From Dromaius novaehollandiae (Eukaryota; Chordata; Aves; Casuariiformes; Dromaiidae), in NCBI RefSeq assembly GCF_036370855.1, contig NC_088103.1:11037404-11101403 (forward strand): a stretch of 64,000 nt of DNA, written 5' to 3'. Every line of letters starts with the position of its first letter. Within the stretch, counting starts at the first letter, position 1. Positions 60,629-64,000 of the stretch are shown here, piece after piece. The notes under the pieces are model-generated. The model did not search any database, was not told the DNA's origin, and saw nothing but the letters and a program-made list of their open reading frames with translations. The translations under genes and the position numbers were made by a program.

Positions 60629-63600
60629 GTAACTGTAATCTTATATTATATATGCTACTCTTATTCCTCCCACGAAAATCTCTTAAAATGAGCTTAGCTT
60701 TCTCATCTTACACTGAGAGGTGTACATGTATGTTCTGCCTCTAAAGGGCTGTCATTCTGGGGGCATAATTTAGATATCTAAGTGGCTTAAAGTCATCTGT
60801 GCTATAAACTCTTTTCATCAAACCAAGAACAGCTTGCCCATAGAAAAGCTGCTTCTGACATCACCAGCACTGGATCATATGTCCCTGAGTGGGAAAGGGG
60901 GAATGAAGAGATTGGCGCAAGGCATAAAATGCGGGTGTATGTTGTGGCTCTGATTACACGTTAGGAACAGCTGTATGATAGTGGAAGTAGAACTTCCTGG
61001 TATGAAGCAGTAAAATAATTGCAGTGCAACAGAATACAGTGGTATCTGAGCGGGGTGAGTGAACCTGTGTGACAGAAGGAAAATTTCCAGTAACATCTAT
61101 AGAAAGTTATTGTGAGAATCTGAGTTATCATGTTATTGAATATTAGAAGCATGTAGGAGATACCTATCTGCTTTCCTCTGACACTAATAGTGCCGCTTCC
61201 AACTGGCTGGCTGAAGCAGAATCCTTTATTTGTTGCAGCAGATAAAGATGATGTTTGTGGGAACAGAACAGATGATCATGCTAGTGATTAGCATTGCCTC
61301 ATCTGTTTGTTTTTGGAAAGGGTGGGTAACTTTGCATTCCATGAGACACTGATTCCCAACCTTCTCTGGTCATGATTCTGCTTGTGGGTGAGTTCATGCC
61401 TCCTGGACTTGAGACTTCAAATGGTAGTGTAAATCAGAGGTCATAGATTTGCTATTGTTGGTATAAGCCATTGATTTTTCCATTGAGTTTGAGACTAAAA
61501 CTCATAAACTGACATAATGGCTCTCAAACTGTTTATTACAAAAAGACTTGCTCCTACTGGACGTGTAGACAGCAGCAGTCAAACACAGGTATTTGTTCTT
61601 TTATCCCCAATAACCAGAAGATTCATCCTTATTTCAGATGTAGCTAAAGTAATCCATATCTTTATGATCCCTGAAGACATGATAATTACAATGTATGTTA
61701 TGCAGGCATATATCCTTCAGCAGTAAAAAAGCTGAAGTGACTTAGCAGTGCAAACCTACCTGTTGGAAAACTGAGCATCTGAGAGCACATTTTGATGCTT
61801 AACGCATTGCCTAGTCCAGGGAATATCAGGAGAACTGCAATTCTTTTTACTGGTGCCAGTACCTCCCTGCCTCTCTCAGTGAGCTACCTTTAACAACTGT
61901 GTTTCTCCGGAACTGTAAATCCACCTACCTCAGGGATGCAGTTCATTGGAGTGGGTGACAGGACTTTCTTGGCAACAATACCTCCTTGTGGGAGGAGAGA
62001 AGAATGGCACAAAATTCACTGCGTTCTGTGTGGCTTTCACACTGCTACAATTAAAAATAGCAAATAAGCAAGGAGAAAGCCAGATGTGAAAACAGAAGAG
62101 AGGGGAATGTGATACTTAGGATTAAGGAGAAAGAAAATCAATTAAAAGAAATAAAAGGAGAAAGCACAATTCTGATGATCTTGTCTAAAGCAAGGAGGAA
62201 CATTTAGCTGTTGCCTGAATGTGATTTTGACCACTATCTCTGAAGGGTGCTCGCTGTACTGCAAGCATCTGTATAGACAGATTGCCTGCCATCAGCTAGC
62301 AGCCCTACAGAAGTGTGTGGGTTTGTCAGCTATTTGCCAACAGCAGATTTGCCAACTGGCTCATGGTTGTCTTATTTTTTAAGGGAATTTTCAGGTAATT
62401 TTTTGGTATTGTAAAGTGCGTGGGCACTCTAACTTTTAAAAAAATTGACCAATGGCTGAACTATCTTTTTGCCTGTCCTCATAGATTTTTGTAAGCACAC
62501 ACACAGGCAGCAGCCATTTGATGACAGTGGTCAGTAGTTGATCAGCTACTGGTAGTAACACCATTTACTCTGGGAATCATCTATCTACATGTGCTGAATA
62601 ATGCCTTGGAGGTGTCTGTCTTCCTCCGCCAATTACATAGCTATGATGTATCTTGACTTTCAGTTGACTCTCATTTGCATGTTTAAAGTAACTTATACTA
62701 TATACTCCCATCTTTCTACTTCCGTATTTATGTCACTAAATTCGCACTCTCATCCTTTGGTGTTTCATTGTTTGTGACAAATGTAATTAGGGAGGAAGAT
62801 TAATTTGATGGAAATTACAATAAAATGGGAGAGGGCTTAAATTGCTTTGAACTGTCATGCAATCTACTGCTTTTTAAGGAAATTCTCACTGTGTTGGTAT
62901 AGAAGCTGTCATTTCCTGCTGCTTTTACTCTCAGCTCTGATTGTCTTAGACTGCATCTCTTATCTCTGTTTTGGGGTCATGATCCTATGACCATCCTATA
63001 CTTCATCTGGCCATCTCGGTTTATGTCCAGCTCATTTCTAAGGGGTTTGTCGTGTTTCAGACCCTTCTGGCTTGTCTTGCTCACATACTCACTCGTTTGT
63101 CGGTAAAGAATTTAATCCAACAGGAATAAATCTCTGTGTGATTCATACCACTCAAAATTCCAGACATGGCTGGAGTAACTCTGTGGTTGTCCGAATGTTG
63201 TATTGCATAATTGTATAATTCTGACTCCCACCTGTGTAGTGGGAAAAGAACAAAATAGTAGAACTAGATGTGAAATGAATTTTAAGCCTGGTTGTATGCC
63301 AGGTGGGTTAAGAGCCCTAAAATGCTAAAAATGGGGGTGTTAAAATGGTGTGTGGTGATTCACTGTTAGATACCTCTGCTTCCAAGTTAAATGTAACTAA
63401 ATTCAGATAATTTGGCACATCTCGCAAACAGATCATTATTAATTTAAAGGACATTTTAGATTGTTGATCTTTCAGTTCCAACTTTCTTACCCTTTTTGGC
63501 TTTGGGAAAAAATCTCTTTTGTCCTGAAACAGAGACTGAGGGGCCTATTCAGCACACAGAGAACATTGAGATTTGTTCAGACAGAAAAAATAGGTAAAGA

Positions 63601-64000
63601 AAAAGAAAGTGTCACAATTTGCTGCCCAAATTTGAGGCCCTTAGCAACCTCACACTAACAACATCCAAGATAAGTGCTTAAGTTTTCTTCTAAATGCATG
63701 TGAAGTGTTGTGGCTAAGAGTGAGATTCAGCGAAACCAACCTGCTGAATGGGGAGCTGCAGAAGATGGGCAACAGGAATACTTCCGAGGAGAAGAGTGTG
63801 TCTTAAATATTCACCTGCTTGGGCTGCTTTATTGCTTCTTGCTTCATTTGTGATTCTGAGCAATCACTGGAGGCTAAGTGCCTAAACAGAAATTTGAGAG
63901 TGTTTCCAGGACTGGCTGGAGCAGAGAGAAGTTAGGAATAGATCCTCCCTTTGTTTTGCTGGTACTGTAAAGCATTTGACCAAGATGTTGTTATCAGAGG

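Larger units (their letters stand above)
54438..64000 (+). other. CTNNA3: CTNNA3 intron after second coding exon (continues)
   Basis: This phase-1 intron runs at least 9.5 kb to the window edge. It holds a (CCCA)n tract (55478-55493) and a CR1 copy of about 1 kb (59606-60628). The following exon was looked for by its expected peptide and not seen. Confidence 0.8.

Noticed and set aside
54438-64000. Next CTNNA3 coding exon
   Set aside because: No frame in this stretch reads like the expected SEALKVSAERF...RALLAAVTRL segment; the intron must run past the window.

Overview
This looks like about 64 kb of a bird genome. Three things support that. There are CR1 LINEs that end in the CR1 3' octamer. 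DNAJC12 lies directly upstream of CTNNA3 on the same strand, as I recall for the human 10q21 locus. The introns are compact: DNAJC12 spans about 9.5 kb here and is several times longer in human. The species cannot be named from the sequence alone. No bacterial, phage, CRISPR or retroviral content was seen.

Layout on the + strand: (1) About 0.5-0.7 kb, a promoter region with a ZNF143/Staf-like site and two CCAAT boxes. (2) 782-9136, the complete five-exon DNAJC12 reading frame (196 aa J-domain co-chaperone), with a 3' UTR that probably ends near 10.2 kb. (3) 10.2-29.0 kb, intergenic DNA. It holds one tRNA-Ser(TGA) gene on the - strand (16034-16115) abutting a CpG-rich island (about 16.1-16.43 kb), a microRNA-precursor-like hairpin (16598-16672) and an ancient CR1 remnant. 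(4) About 29.1-29.55 kb, a second CpG island with tandem GC boxes and MYB-like sites, the best candidate for the CTNNA3 promoter and non-coding exon 1. (5) 29.6-64 kb, the 5' part of CTNNA3 (alpha-T-catenin). Two coding exons are visible (44235-44336 and 54245-54437), encoding the first 98 residues; the rest of this very large gene lies beyond the window. Its introns carry two young-looking CR1 fragments, an old MIR-like SINE, an old CR1-tail fragment and simple repeats.

The two protein genes are neighbours but not a pathway. DNAJC12 assists HSP70 with the aromatic amino acid hydroxylases in the cytosol. Alpha-T-catenin links cadherin-beta-catenin complexes to actin, mainly in heart and testis. 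I found no clearly new biological system. The observations most worth checking are the two CpG islands (one next to a tRNA gene, the other with clustered MYB-type motifs), the hairpin at 16.6 kb, and a perfect CTCF consensus in DNAJC12 intron 1. Exon calls come from splice-site reading and remembered human protein sequences; no alignment was run.
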